Source of the DNA: Nocardia kruczakiae NBRC 101016
GTDB lineage: Bacteria; Actinomycetota; Actinomycetes; Mycobacteriales; Mycobacteriaceae
Direction: 5' to 3'
NCBI RefSeq assembly: GCF_001612965.1
Contig: NZ_BDBL01000034.1
Coordinates: 1-64,000, forward strand
Length of the DNA stretch: 64,000 bases
The translations under genes were made by a program, and so were the position numbers. The notes beneath the pieces are model-generated. The model did no database searches. It was not told where the DNA came from and saw nothing but the letters and a program-made list of their open reading frames with translations. Shown piece after piece: positions 50,158-59,136 of this stretch. How positions within the stretch are numbered: the stretch's first letter is position 1; each line of letters begins with the position of its first letter.

Positions 50158-51342
50158 CTAAAGTTCGGTGTTGTGACCCGAATCATGTGATTCGGCGCCG
50201 GAGTCCGCGCCTGCGGCCGACGGCGTGGTGGTCCGCGAAATGACGACCGCCAGCGTGAGCAGAACGCCGACCAGCACGAAAATCACCGTCCACGGCGGCA
50301 GCCAGTACGCGAGCGCCGCCCAGACCGCCAGCGCGCCTGCCCCGGCCAGGCGGGTCCGCCATCCGCTGCCCATCTCCCACCGGAAGAAGATGGCCTGGGC
50401 CAGGAGATAGAGCATCGGCCCGGCCAGTACGAGCACACCGGCCGTGCCCGCCGATTCGCTGACCGGCTGTGCCAGCAGGAGTTCACTGCCCGCGGCGAAC
50501 ACCACCAGCCCGGCGACCACGCCGTAGATGGTGTTGATGCCCACATGCACCGCGCGGATCGGGTTCTCGATTTCGGCGGCATGGCTGACCACGAGTTCTT
50601 CGGAGCGGCCGAAATACACCGCCCACAGGCAGACGAGCGCGGTGGCACAGCCCAGCGCCAGCACGAGCACCACGGGTTCGCCACGATGATCGGAGATCAC
50701 CCGGCCCAGCGTCAGAACCGTCTCGCCCAGCAGAATGATGAGGAACAGCCGCATCCGTTCCAGCATGTGCTCGGCGTCGAAGGGCAGATGTGCGGTAGGC
50801 ACGGCTCGGCCCCGCACCGGATGCGCCGTCCAGGTGCCGACCAGGTCGATCGCGGCACCCGCCGCCCAGCAGTAGAGCCGGATATCGGGTCCGAGCGCGG
50901 CGCCGGCGATCCAGAACGGCGCCGAGACCGCGAACCAGATCAGCACATGGCGGAAATGGGTACGCAGCGGGGGTGTCGGTGCCGCCATCGCGGCACAGGC
51001 GGCCGGCCCGCCCAGTGCCACCAGCATGGGCACGACGAAAAGCCACGGCCCGTCGTCGAAGGCGTGGGCGATCCCGGCATTCATGAACAACGCCAGGCCC
51101 ATCACGGCAAGGGTGATCGTCCGGGTGGCGCGCCGCTCGATATCGAGCAGCGTCACCTCGAAACTGGTGAAGGCCCACACCCCGCACACCGCGACCAGCA
51201 TCACCAGCGTCTCCGCGGCACTGCGCCAACTCAAATGTGCGGTCAGATGGTGGGTGAGCTGGCCGATCGCCAGCACGAACACGAGGTCGAAGAACAGTTC
51301 CAGCGGCGAGACTTCGCGCCGGGTGGGTGTCGCCCGCGTCAT
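50158..51342 (-). CDS. LtrA-family (low temperature requirement A) membrane protein
   Basis: The 394-residue protein begins with RREVSPLELFFDLVFVLAIG followed by QLTHHL, the LtrA signature, and has about ten to eleven hydrophobic segments including LRLFLIILLGETVLTLG-like stretch near residue 200 and YLLAQAIFFRWEMG near 325. LtrA proteins are widespread polytopic membrane proteins without a proven biochemical role. It is on the same strand as the AraC gene downstream and the MmgE/PrpD gene upstream. Confidence 0.88.
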   Translation of the reverse strand: MTRATPTRREVSPLELFFDLVFVLAIGQLTHHLTAHLSWRSAAETLVMLVAVCGVWAFTSFEVTLLDIERRATRTITLAVMGLALFMNAGIAHAFDDGPWLFVVPMLVALGGPAACAAMAAPTPPLRTHFRHVLIWFAVSAPFWIAGAALGPDIRLYCWAAGAAIDLVGTWTAHPVRGRAVPTAHLPFDAEHMLERMRLFLIILLGETVLTLGRVISDHRGEPVVLVLALGCATALVCLWAVYFGRSEELVVSHAAEIENPIRAVHVGINTIYGVVAGLVVFAAGSELLLAQPVSESAGTAGVLVLAGPMLYLLAQAIFFRWEMGSGWRTRLAGAGALAVWAALAYWLPPWTVIFVLVGVLLTLAVVISRTTTPSAAGADSGAESHDSGHNTEL

Positions 51343-51524
51343 CGCTCCTCCTCGGCCGCCGACATTCCTTGCGTTGCCGAACCGATGGCCCGTCGATGCG
51401 GTGACCGTCGTGGCGTCGTCTCGGCAGCAGGCGGCGCCACCAGCGGCTCAAGGCGGGCTGATCACGATACTTCGCTTCGCAGGCGCAGCGAACAAGGGCA
51501 TCGGCGCCCGAGGGGGTGAACCAA

Positions 51525-51583
51525 CCGTGCAAAACCTCGCCGATTCTCGCGATTTTCGCGCATTCTCGTCGAGGTTTGCACGG
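51525..51583. terminator. Two-tier hairpin downstream of the MmgE/PrpD gene
   Basis: The outer arms CCGTGCAAAACCTCG and CGAGGTTTGCACGG pair with one bulge. Inside lies a second perfect hairpin, CGCGA-TTT-TCGCG, flanked by two ATTCTCG repeats. On the minus strand this follows the MmgE/PrpD stop by about 20 bases, so it is probably its terminator. The rest of the gap (51343-51524) holds nothing I recognise. Confidence 0.5.
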
Positions 51584-51603
51584 AAAATTCAGCCCTCGCC
51601 GAC

Positions 51604-52998
51604 CTAGATCCGCAGCAGCGCAGCGAATTCCGCGGCCGGCTGGTCCAGATCACCCGCGGTGATCGCCCGCAGCAGCTGAGCGCTGCGTCCGGCGCCCAGG
51701 TCGGCGACCGTGAGATCGCGGAACTTCGCGTCCAGATCCGCCTGGGACATAGGGTTCTCGGCGGTGCCCAGGGGGCTGTCGACGAAGATCTTGTCGCTGG
51801 ACCCGTCGGCGTATCCGACGGTGATGTCGGCGATCCATTTACCCGGATAGGCGGTGTCGAGTTCGGGTTTCACCTCGATCTTCACTCGGCGGGCCAGGGC
51901 CGCCACGTCACTGCCCTCGCTCAGGTCCAACTGCCCGGACATATAGTCGTGGTGGGCGCGGAAGCCGTTGCCGCGGCCGAGGACCGACATCGCGAACTGG
52001 AACGGCAGGCTGTACTGCAGGTGTTCGATCGTCTGTGGCGCATAGGCATTCGCGTTCTTGTTGCCGACGATGACGTTGCCGCCGGTCTGGATGCCGAGCC
52101 GGATGCTCTCGATCTCACCGGCCCGGTCCGCCAACTGCCGGGCGCCGTCGATGTAGGCGTGGTTGATGCCGCAGCAGCAGTAGGGCTTGATCCACACCTT
52201 GGTGATCTCGAACGGAGCGTCCGCGGCGAAGGCCGATTCCGCACCGTCGGCGACATCGCGTCCGACGAAGGCTCGGTAGAAGCCCTTACCGCCACTCAGG
52301 AACGTGGTCGGTCCCGTGATGCCCGCCGCCGCCATCTCCGCGGCGCGGATCCCGTTGCGGGTGCCGATCCCGGAGTGCAGGCGCTTCACCGAACCGCCGG
52401 TCGAGGTGTATTCGGTGGTGCCCGAGCAGTGGCTGAACGCGATCGACAGCGCGTGCAGGGTGCGTTCGGCGTCGAATCCGCGCATCTTCGCCACGACCGC
52501 GGCGGCCCCGAAGTTCGAGAGCAGGCAGTGCGGATGGAAACCGCGCTCGAGCAGTTGCGGTGCCGCCAGGACGCCGATGCGGGTGTAGACCTCGTAGCCG
52601 GCGACGATGCCGGTGATCACCTCGCGCATCGAGGCCCCCAATTCCTCGCCTATCGCGAGCGCCGCCGACACTACGCAGCTGCCCGGATGGCTGGAACTGG
52701 CGCGATGCGCGTCGTCGTATTCGAATCCGTGCCCGAACGTGGCGTTGACGAAGGCGGCGTCCGCGGCGCTCATCGCGTCGCCGGTGGCAGTGACGTGCGC
52801 GGCGCCCGGTGCGTGCGAGGCGCGGGTCAGCTCCAGCACCGCCTTGCTCCACGGCAGGGACGCGCTGCCCACCTGCAGGGCGAGCTGATCCTGCATCAAC
52901 TGCCGCGCACCGGCGAGGGCGTCGGCGGGGATGGTGTCGAATTCGAGGTCGGTGACCAGGCGGGCCACCGCCTGCTCCAGTGCGGGAATGTTCTGCAT
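51604..52998 (-). CDS. MmgE/PrpD family protein
   Basis: The 464-residue protein has the full MmgE/PrpD layout: a helical N-terminal domain with ATFGHGFEYDDAHRASSSHP and SAALAIGEELGASMREVITG, then GFHPHCLLSNFGAAAVVAKM, HSGIGTRNGIRAAEMAAAGI, and a C-terminal alpha+beta domain with KPYCCCGINHAYIDGARQLA. Members include 2-methylcitrate dehydratase, cis-aconitate decarboxylase and other hydro-lyases. The family cannot be narrowed from sequence alone, but it fits a CoA or tricarboxylate side of the catabolic cluster. It lies 16 bases after the broken aldehyde dehydrogenase. Confidence 0.9.
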   Translation of the reverse strand: MQNIPALEQAVARLVTDLEFDTIPADALAGARQLMQDQLALQVGSASLPWSKAVLELTRASHAPGAAHVTATGDAMSAADAAFVNATFGHGFEYDDAHRASSSHPGSCVVSAALAIGEELGASMREVITGIVAGYEVYTRIGVLAAPQLLERGFHPHCLLSNFGAAAVVAKMRGFDAERTLHALSIAFSHCSGTTEYTSTGGSVKRLHSGIGTRNGIRAAEMAAAGITGPTTFLSGGKGFYRAFVGRDVADGAESAFAADAPFEITKVWIKPYCCCGINHAYIDGARQLADRAGEIESIRLGIQTGGNVIVGNKNANAYAPQTIEHLQYSLPFQFAMSVLGRGNGFRAHHDYMSGQLDLSEGSDVAALARRVKIEVKPELDTAYPGKWIADITVGYADGSSDKIFVDSPLGTAENPMSQADLDAKFRDLTVADLGAGRSAQLLRAITAGDLDQPAAEFAALLRI

Positions 52999-53014
52999 CG
53001 ATCAACCTTTCGGG

Positions 53015-53855
53015 TCAGGCCAGGGTGTCCAGCAGCGGCCGCGGCAGGCCGTAGGACTTGATCTCGACGTAGGCGTCGAAGCCCTCCGGCCCAGCCTCGC
53101 GGCCGATCCCGCTGTTCTTGAATCCGCCGATCGGGGCGTGGAAGCCGACACCGCTGCCGTTGACTTCGACTGTGCCGGTGCGGATCCGACGCGCCACCGC
53201 CAGCGCGTGTTCGGGGTCGGCGGCGAAGACCGAGCCGTTGAGCCCGTATTCGGAGTTGTTGGCGATAGCGATCGCCTCGGCCTCGGTGTCGTAGGTGTGC
53301 ACGGTCAGCACCGGGCCGAAGACCTCGTCCTGCGCGATCTTCGCCGCCGGATCGACATCGGCGAAGACCGTCGGCTCGACATGCCACCCGCGGTCCAGAC
53401 CGGTGGGGCGGCCGCCGCCGATGACGAGGTTCGCTCCGGATGCCTTGGCGCCGTTGCTATATCCCTCCACCCGGGCGCGATGGGTCGCGCTGACCATCGG
53501 GCCGATTTCGGTGGCCGGATCGAAGGGATCACCGACGGGCATGGATTCGATCATCGCGACCAACCAATTGAGCGATCTCCTCGGCCCGGTCGGCGAACTG
53601 CGCGCTGAGTTTGCTCAGCACCGCCATGCGCTCGGCGAGATCGCTCCGCCCCCAGGGGCCGGAGTCGAAGGCGCGGCGCGCGGCACCGACCGCGGCGTCG
53701 ATATCGGCCTCCACGCCCTCGGGGACCCGCGCGATGATCTCCTCGGTGGCGGGGGAGATCACGTCGATGATCCGCTCCGACGCGGGCGCGACCCAGGCGC
53801 CGTCGATGAACAACTTGTCGTACGGCGCCTGCCGGACAGCTGCCTGTCGGCTCAT
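53015..53855 (-). pseudogene. Aldehyde dehydrogenase with internal deletion and frameshift
   Basis: The N-terminal 98 residues (DKLFIDGAWVAPASERIIDV, ISPATEEIIARVPEG, ending AEEIAQLV) and the C-terminal 180 residues (SMPVGDPFDPATEIGPMVSA, QDEVFGPVLTVHTYDTEAEA, GGFKNSGIGREAGPEG) are both excellent aldehyde dehydrogenase sequence, but they lie in different frames and meet near 53560. About 200-220 residues are missing, including the cofactor-binding region, the general-base Glu and the catalytic Cys. The gene cannot make an active dehydrogenase. It looks recent, as both ends are well preserved. An assembly error at 53560 is an alternative. Confidence 0.85.
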
Positions 53856-54091
53856 TACTGACTCCTTGTACTGCGCGCGAGCGCCGCAGAAGCGGCGTGG
53901 TGCGGACCTGGATCGCGCGAGGTGATGTGGGGCAGGACAGATGGCCCATGTGATCCGGATAATACAAAGTATATGATGCTGACTCGGCTACTAGAGGTGC
54001 GGGCATCGGATCGTCGCGGTGAACCCGACCGTCGCCGCTCACCGGGGGAGACGTCGCGAGTTCAAGGGAACCTCTACCGAGTCTCGAAACA

Positions 54092-54102
54092 ATATATTAT
54101 AT
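54092..54102. promoter_or_regulatory. ATATAATATAT palindrome, site T3
   Basis: The exact 11-mer (minus-strand reading) sits in a perfect 13-base palindrome AATATAATATATT, 28 bases upstream of the first CoA-transferase gene, in the divergent gap shared with the broken aldehyde dehydrogenase. A further AT-rich repeat ATAC-AAA-GTAT lies at 53962-53972. Confidence 0.65.
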
Positions 54103-54130
54103 TAAAGCGAACATAGTCTGGAGGCATGAC

Positions 54131-55303
54131 ATGCAGCACAAGCCGCTCGACGGGATCCGGATCCTGGAGGTCGGGGGTTACATTTCCCTGCCGTTCGCCA
54201 CATCCATCCTGTGCGCGCTGGGAGCGGAGGTGGTGAAGGTCGAAAAGCCCGTGGTCGGCGAGGACTTCCGGCGCTTGCAGAACGATGGCAGCCCCTACTT
54301 CCGGCAGTACAACACCGGTAAGCGCAGCGTGTCCGTCGATTTGAAGAAGCCCGAGGGAGTCGCCCTGGTCAAGGCGCTGGTGCCGCGTTTCGACGTGATC
54401 CTCGAGAATCTGCGCCCCGGCAAGCTGGCGGCGATGGGACTCGGTCCAGAGGACTGCCGGGCGTTGCGACCCGATATCGTCTACGGCTCGGTCACCGGCT
54501 TCGGCGGTGGCGGCCCCTTGGCCAACCGTCCGGCCTACGACACGATCGGACATGCCTTCGGTGGCCTGTACTCCCTGTTCGGCGATGCCGGGCATCCGCA
54601 GCTGGCCGGCGGGCTGAGCGCCGACCTGGTCACCGGCCTGAGCACGGCTACCGGCGTGCTGGCCGCCCTGGTGGGCCGGTTGAAGACGGGTGCGCCGCAG
54701 CATGTGGAGACCTCGATCATGGAGGCGGTCAGCTGCCTGACCATCGACGGCATCACCCAGTCCTTCGAATTGGGCGCCGATCCGAGCCGGCAGAGCCGCC
54801 ATCCACAGGCGCAGAACTTCTGCGTCGAGACCGCCTCCGGAGAATTCCTGGCGATACATCTGTCCTCGTCGCAGAAGTTCTGGCGCGCACTGTGCACGGC
54901 CATGGATCGGCTGGATCTCGCCGAGGATCCGCGCTTCGCCGAATACCGGCCGCGCGAGGCCAACTACTTCGAGCTGGCGCCGATCGTCGCCGCGGAATTC
55001 GCGCGCAAACCCGTCGAGCATTGGGAGCGGGTCCTGACCGCCGCCGATGTGCCCTTCGCGCCCGTGCTCTCGATGACAGGCTATCTCGAACACGAGCAGG
55101 TCAAGTGGCTGGAACTGGTGGAGGAGCAGTCCGACGGGCTGGCGCTGATGCGCCCACCGTGGAAGTTCGACGGCGAGCGCCCGGATCGGCCGGGCACCGC
55201 GCCCCGGGTCGGTGCGCACAGCCGCGATATCGCAGCGGAAGTGTATTCGCCCGAGCGGATCGCGGAACTGGTCGAGGCCAAGGTGCTCTACGCCGAGGAC
55301 TGA
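54131..55303 (+). CDS. CaiB/BaiF family III CoA-transferase 1
   Basis: The 390-residue protein has family III CoA-transferase motifs: LEVGGYISLPFATSILCALG then AEVVKVEKP, GKRSVSVDLKKPEG, RPDIVYGSVTGFGGGGPLAN, and the catalytic Asp in NRPAYDTIGHAFGG. It moves CoA between a donor acyl-CoA and an acid through an Asp-anhydride. It opens a plus-strand set of acyl-CoA genes. The substrate is unknown; the C-terminus is complete. Confidence 0.92.
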   Translation: MQHKPLDGIRILEVGGYISLPFATSILCALGAEVVKVEKPVVGEDFRRLQNDGSPYFRQYNTGKRSVSVDLKKPEGVALVKALVPRFDVILENLRPGKLAAMGLGPEDCRALRPDIVYGSVTGFGGGGPLANRPAYDTIGHAFGGLYSLFGDAGHPQLAGGLSADLVTGLSTATGVLAALVGRLKTGAPQHVETSIMEAVSCLTIDGITQSFELGADPSRQSRHPQAQNFCVETASGEFLAIHLSSSQKFWRALCTAMDRLDLAEDPRFAEYRPREANYFELAPIVAAEFARKPVEHWERVLTAADVPFAPVLSMTGYLEHEQVKWLELVEEQSDGLALMRPPWKFDGERPDRPGTAPRVGAHSRDIAAEVYSPERIAELVEAKVLYAED

Positions 55304-55347
55304 TGCCGAGAAGGGTTTCGGAAAGGTCCTCCGGAACTGTTGTTCCA

Positions 55348-55358
55348 ATATAATATAT
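55348..55358. promoter_or_regulatory. ATATAATATAT palindrome, site T4
   Basis: The exact 11-mer lies 69 bases upstream of the MaoC-like gene and 45 bases after the CoA-transferase stop, which suggests a separate promoter for the MaoC-ACS-ACAD segment. Confidence 0.6.
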
Positions 55359-55426
55359 AATGTTGTAAGCTGAGTTCGACCGCGGGAAACCGGGGGAGCA
55401 CCTACATCGAATCGAAAGGACTCGAC

Positions 55427-55903
55427 ATGCCCGGCCTCTACTTCGAGGAGTTCGAACCCGGAACCGTCATCGAGCACGCGACGCGGCGCACGGTGACCGA
55501 GACCGACAACGTCCTGTTCAGCACGCTGACCCTCAACGTCGCCCCGCTGCACCTGGACGCCGAATACTCCAAGAACTCCATCCACGGCCAGCGCCTGGTC
55601 AACAGCCTGTTCATCCTCGGCCTGGTCTCGGGCATCACGGTTCCCGACACCACCCTGGGCACCACGCTGGGCAACCTCGGTTTCCAGGAGGTGAAGTTCC
55701 CGGCGCCGGTCTTCCACGGCGACACCATCCGGGTGCGGACCGAGATCGTGAGCAAGCGGGAATCCAAGAGCCGCAACGACTCCGGCATCGTGAACTTCCG
55801 GCACCAGGGCATCAACCAGCGCGACGAGGTGGTCTGCGACTGCCTGCGCGCCGGCCTGATGCTCAAGCGTTCCGCCGTGCCGGAGCCCGCGACCGCGTCC
55901 TGA
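55427..55903 (+). CDS. MaoC-like hot-dog-fold hydratase
   Basis: The 158-residue protein has the MaoC dehydratase pattern: PGLYFEEFEPGTVIEHATRR, TETDNVLFSTLTLNVAPLHL with DAEYS (the active-site Asp/His region), and FPAPVFHGDTIRVRTEIVSK. Such enzymes hydrate enoyl-CoA or mesaconyl-like CoA esters. It starts at an ATG with GAAAGGA upstream. In combination with the following acyl-CoA synthetase and dehydrogenase it supplies the hydration step of a beta-oxidation-like route. Confidence 0.88.
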   Translation: MPGLYFEEFEPGTVIEHATRRTVTETDNVLFSTLTLNVAPLHLDAEYSKNSIHGQRLVNSLFILGLVSGITVPDTTLGTTLGNLGFQEVKFPAPVFHGDTIRVRTEIVSKRESKSRNDSGIVNFRHQGINQRDEVVCDCLRAGLMLKRSAVPEPATAS

Positions 55904-55941
55904 ACCGAACGATCCAGTCGCGCTCAGAAAGGATGTGCCCG

Positions 55942-57888
55942 ATGCGAGGACCAGGTCCCGCCGATTCGAACCGACCGTCGGTATGGATGCCGACCGACGA
56001 CGTGCGTGCGCGCAGCCGCCTGTTGACGGCGATGACGACGTGGGGGTACGGCAGCCTCGCAGCGCTGCACCGCGCGTCGATCGACGATCCGGAATGGTTC
56101 TGGCGGGCGGCGATCGACGATCTCGGTATCGAATTCGCCGAACCGTTCGAGCGGGTCCTCGACGACAGCGCCGGCACCCCTTTTCCGCGCTGGTTCCCGG
56201 GCGGGCGACTCAACCTCGCCACCCTGTGCGCACACCGGCACGCCACCGGACCGTTCGCGGACAAGACCGCGGTGGTCTACGAGGGTGACAACGGCACCCG
56301 CCGCACGCTGACCTATGCCGAACTCGACGCGCAGGTGCGGCGGTTCGCGGCACACCTTGCCGCGCTGGGTGTTTCGCAGGGCGATCGGGTGGTGCTGTTC
56401 GCGCCCGTCGTTCCCGAAACCATCGTCGCGTTCCTGTCCTGCGCGATGATCGGCGCGATCTCGGTGCCGGCCTTCACCGGTTACGGCCCGGAGGCCCTCG
56501 CCGCACGGCTCCAGGACTCCGAAGCGGTCCTGCTGATCACCGCCGACGCGACGACGCGCCGCGGAAAAATGGTGCCGCTCAAAGAAACTGCCGACGAAGC
56601 GCTGCAGTCGGCCCCGTCCGTCCGCCACAGCGTGGTGGTCCGTCATCTCGACAACGAGGTCGAGATGCGCGACGGCCGGGACATCTACTGGGACGAACTG
56701 CCGGCCGATCCGGAACCGGTGCACACGGTGCAGGTCGAATCGAACGACCCGCTGACTATCGTCTACACCTCCGGAACCACCGGACGCCCCAAGGGCATCG
56801 TGCACTCGCACGCCGGGTTCGCGGTGAAAACCGCCGTCGACTTCGGCTACAGCTTCGACGTGCACGACGACGACGTCATCGCCTGGATCTCGGATATGGG
56901 CTGGCTCGTCGGGCCGATGCTGGTCGCGGGCGGTCTGCAACTCGGCGCCACCGTCGTCTTCACCGAAGGCGTGCCCGATCACCCCACACCCACGAGGATG
57001 TGGGAGATCATCGACCGCAACGGCGTCACCGTACAGGGTGTGGCGCCGACTGCGATGCGGCTGGTCATGGCCCGAACCGACGGCGCCCCTACCGGTCTGG
57101 ACACGTTACGAACTTTCGTATCGACGGGCGAGGCATGGGACGAGCCGACCTGGCGCTGGCTGTTCGAGACCGTCGGCGGCTCGAAGCGGCCGATCGTCAA
57201 CTTCAGTGGCGGCACCGAGGTGGGTGGCGGACTCCTGGTCGCCTACCCGTTCCTGCCGATCGACCCCGCCTCCTTCAACGCGCCGCTGATCGGTGCGGAT
57301 ATGGCCGTCCTGGACGGTGACGGAAAGCCGGTGATCGGCGAGGTCGGCGAGCTCGCGGTGCTCAACACCTTCCCCGGTATGACGCACGCGTTCTGGCAGG
57401 ACCGCGAACGGTATCTCGACACCTATTGGAGCCGTTGGGAAGACGTGTGGGTGCACGGCGACCTGGCTGCCGTCGACGAGGACGGAATCTGGCGTATCCA
57501 CGGCCGCTCCGACGACACCATCAAAGTCTCCGGCCGTCGCGTCGGTCCCGCCGAGATCGAGGCGGCGCTGCTGAAGGATCGCCGCATCGTCGAGGCCGCG
57601 GTCATCGGTGAGCCCGATCCGCAGCGAGGCCAGCGGGTCGTCGCCTTCGTGGTGACCGGCGCCGATACCGATCACGAAGACCTGAAGACCACCGCCGTCC
57701 ACAACATCGGCCGCTCGTTCGCCCCGAGTTTGCATGTGGTGCAGGCACTTCCGAAAACCAAGAACGGCAAGATCATGCGCCGCGCCATCCGCTCGCGCTA
57801 TCTCGGCCTCGTGCAAGGGGATCTGTCGTCCCTGGATCCCGCCACGCCTATCGACGGCATCCCGACCCGATCAGGAGACCAACAGTGA
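55942..57888 (+). CDS. Acetyl/propionyl-CoA synthetase-like AMP-forming ligase
   Basis: The ATG at 55942 has AAAGGA eight bases upstream and gives 648 residues; an in-frame ATG at 55933 is too close to that site. The long N-terminal part resembles acetyl-CoA synthetases (EWFWRAAIDDLGIEF, WFPGGRLNLATLC). ANL motifs are IVYTSGTTGRPKGIVHSH, VHGDLAAVDEDGIWRIHGRS with DDTIKVSGRRVGPAEIE, and the C-terminal lysine in KTKNGKIMRR. It should activate a short or medium acid to its CoA thioester. Its stop overlaps the acyl-CoA dehydrogenase start by 4 bases. Confidence 0.9.
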   Translation: MRGPGPADSNRPSVWMPTDDVRARSRLLTAMTTWGYGSLAALHRASIDDPEWFWRAAIDDLGIEFAEPFERVLDDSAGTPFPRWFPGGRLNLATLCAHRHATGPFADKTAVVYEGDNGTRRTLTYAELDAQVRRFAAHLAALGVSQGDRVVLFAPVVPETIVAFLSCAMIGAISVPAFTGYGPEALAARLQDSEAVLLITADATTRRGKMVPLKETADEALQSAPSVRHSVVVRHLDNEVEMRDGRDIYWDELPADPEPVHTVQVESNDPLTIVYTSGTTGRPKGIVHSHAGFAVKTAVDFGYSFDVHDDDVIAWISDMGWLVGPMLVAGGLQLGATVVFTEGVPDHPTPTRMWEIIDRNGVTVQGVAPTAMRLVMARTDGAPTGLDTLRTFVSTGEAWDEPTWRWLFETVGGSKRPIVNFSGGTEVGGGLLVAYPFLPIDPASFNAPLIGADMAVLDGDGKPVIGEVGELAVLNTFPGMTHAFWQDRERYLDTYWSRWEDVWVHGDLAAVDEDGIWRIHGRSDDTIKVSGRRVGPAEIEAALLKDRRIVEAAVIGEPDPQRGQRVVAFVVTGADTDHEDLKTTAVHNIGRSFAPSLHVVQALPKTKNGKIMRRAIRSRYLGLVQGDLSSLDPATPIDGIPTRSGDQQ

Positions 57889-59048
57889 CACTCACCGACG
57901 CAGATGATTTGGAACTGGTTCGCCAGAACACCCGCGAACTAGCGCGCAAATTCGGCTACGACTACTGGCGTGAGAAGGACAAGAAGGGCGAATACCCCTG
58001 GGAATTCGTCAAGGCCTTCGCCGCCGCCGGGTGGCTCGGCGTGATGATTCCCGAGGAGTACGGCGGCCTGGGGCTGGGCCTGACCGAGGCCGGCATCATG
58101 CTGCAGGAGGTCGCCGCCTCCGGCGCGGGCATGAGCGGTGGTTCGGCCATTCACTTCTACGTCTTCCCGCCGGCGCCGATCCTGCGGTACGGCTCGGAGG
58201 AGATGAAGCGCGAATGGCTGCCGAAGCTGGCCTCCGGTGAAATCCTGATGGCCTTCGCCGTCACCGAACCCACTGCGGGCGTGGACACTTCGCGGATTCG
58301 TACCAAGGCCACCAAGACCGAGGGCGGCTGGGTGATCAACGGGCAGAAGGTGTTCATCACCAACGCCCAGAACGCGCACAAGATCCTCATCGTGGCGCGC
58401 ACCTCGCCCCGTGACGAGGCCAAGCCGCTCGACGGCATCACCCTGTTCTTCACCGATCTGGATCGCAGCAAGATCACCGTGCGCGAGATCGAGAAGCTGG
58501 GCCGCTCGGCGATCGACTCCAACGAGCTGTTCATCGACAACCTCGAGGTCCGCGACGACGAGGTGATCGGCGAAGTCGGTCAGGGTTTCAAATATCTGAT
58601 CGACGGTCTGAATCCGGAGCGCATCGTGGTCGGCCTGGAAGGTGTGGGCCTGGGCCGCGCCGGTCTGGAGCTCGCGACCCAGTACGCCAAGGACCGCGTG
58701 GTGTTCGACCGGCCCATCGGCAAGAACCAGGCGGTCGCGCACCCGCTGGCCGATTCCTGGATCAGGCTCGAAGCCGCCGAACGCGTCTGCATGCACGCCG
58801 CCGAACTGTTCGAGGCGCACAAACCGTGCGGTAAGGAAGCCGCGGCCGCGAAGTACCTGGGCGCCGAAGCGGGTTTCGAGGCGTGCGACCGCGCGCTGTC
58901 GACCTTCGGTGGGTACGCCTACTCGAAGGAATACCACGTCGAACGGCTGTGGCGTGAGGTTCGCCTGCTGCGCAACGCGCCCTTCTCCCAGGAGATGGTG
59001 CGCAACTACATCTCGCAGCAGGTGCTAGGACTCCCGAGGTCCTACTGA
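57885..59048 (+). CDS. Acyl-CoA dehydrogenase
   Basis: The 387-residue flavoprotein has the ACAD signatures: GWLGVMIPEEYGGLGLGLTE, FAVTEPTAGVDTSRIRTKAT, GWVINGQKVFITNAQNAHKI, and DRALSTFGGYAYSKEYHVER in the C-terminal domain with LWREVRLLRNAPFSQEM. It introduces a double bond next to the CoA ester, using FAD and an electron-transfer flavoprotein encoded elsewhere. The start is a GTG overlapping the ligase stop, showing translational coupling. A strong hairpin follows. Confidence 0.92.
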   Translation: MTLTDADDLELVRQNTRELARKFGYDYWREKDKKGEYPWEFVKAFAAAGWLGVMIPEEYGGLGLGLTEAGIMLQEVAASGAGMSGGSAIHFYVFPPAPILRYGSEEMKREWLPKLASGEILMAFAVTEPTAGVDTSRIRTKATKTEGGWVINGQKVFITNAQNAHKILIVARTSPRDEAKPLDGITLFFTDLDRSKITVREIEKLGRSAIDSNELFIDNLEVRDDEVIGEVGQGFKYLIDGLNPERIVVGLEGVGLGRAGLELATQYAKDRVVFDRPIGKNQAVAHPLADSWIRLEAAERVCMHAAELFEAHKPCGKEAAAAKYLGAEAGFEACDRALSTFGGYAYSKEYHVERLWREVRLLRNAPFSQEMVRNYISQQVLGLPRSY

Positions 59049-59073
59049 TCACCCCTGCAGGGGATCTCGGGCA

Positions 59074-59116
59074 CGACGCCGGCCGCCGTCAGTCACAGGT
59101 CGCGGCCGGCGTCGTC
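59074..59116. terminator. 14-bp perfect hairpin after the acyl-CoA dehydrogenase gene
   Basis: ACGACGCCGGCCGC pairs perfectly with GCGGCCGGCGTCGT around a 15-base loop, 26 bases after the stop and 20 bases before the next start. It implies that the two following CoA-transferase genes are at least partly insulated from the upstream operon. Confidence 0.65.
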
Positions 59117-59136
59117 TTCCAACGAAACAGGAGTGT

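Noticed and set aside
53962..53972. ATAC-AAA-GTAT as a further member of the ATATAATATAT family
   Set aside because: It differs at several core positions; it may be a separate site or a promoter element.
54074..55804. A 576-codon minus-strand frame opposite the CoA-transferase and MaoC genes
   Set aside because: Its sequence is rich in Gln, His and Arg with no domain and is the antisense of two well-supported enzymes.
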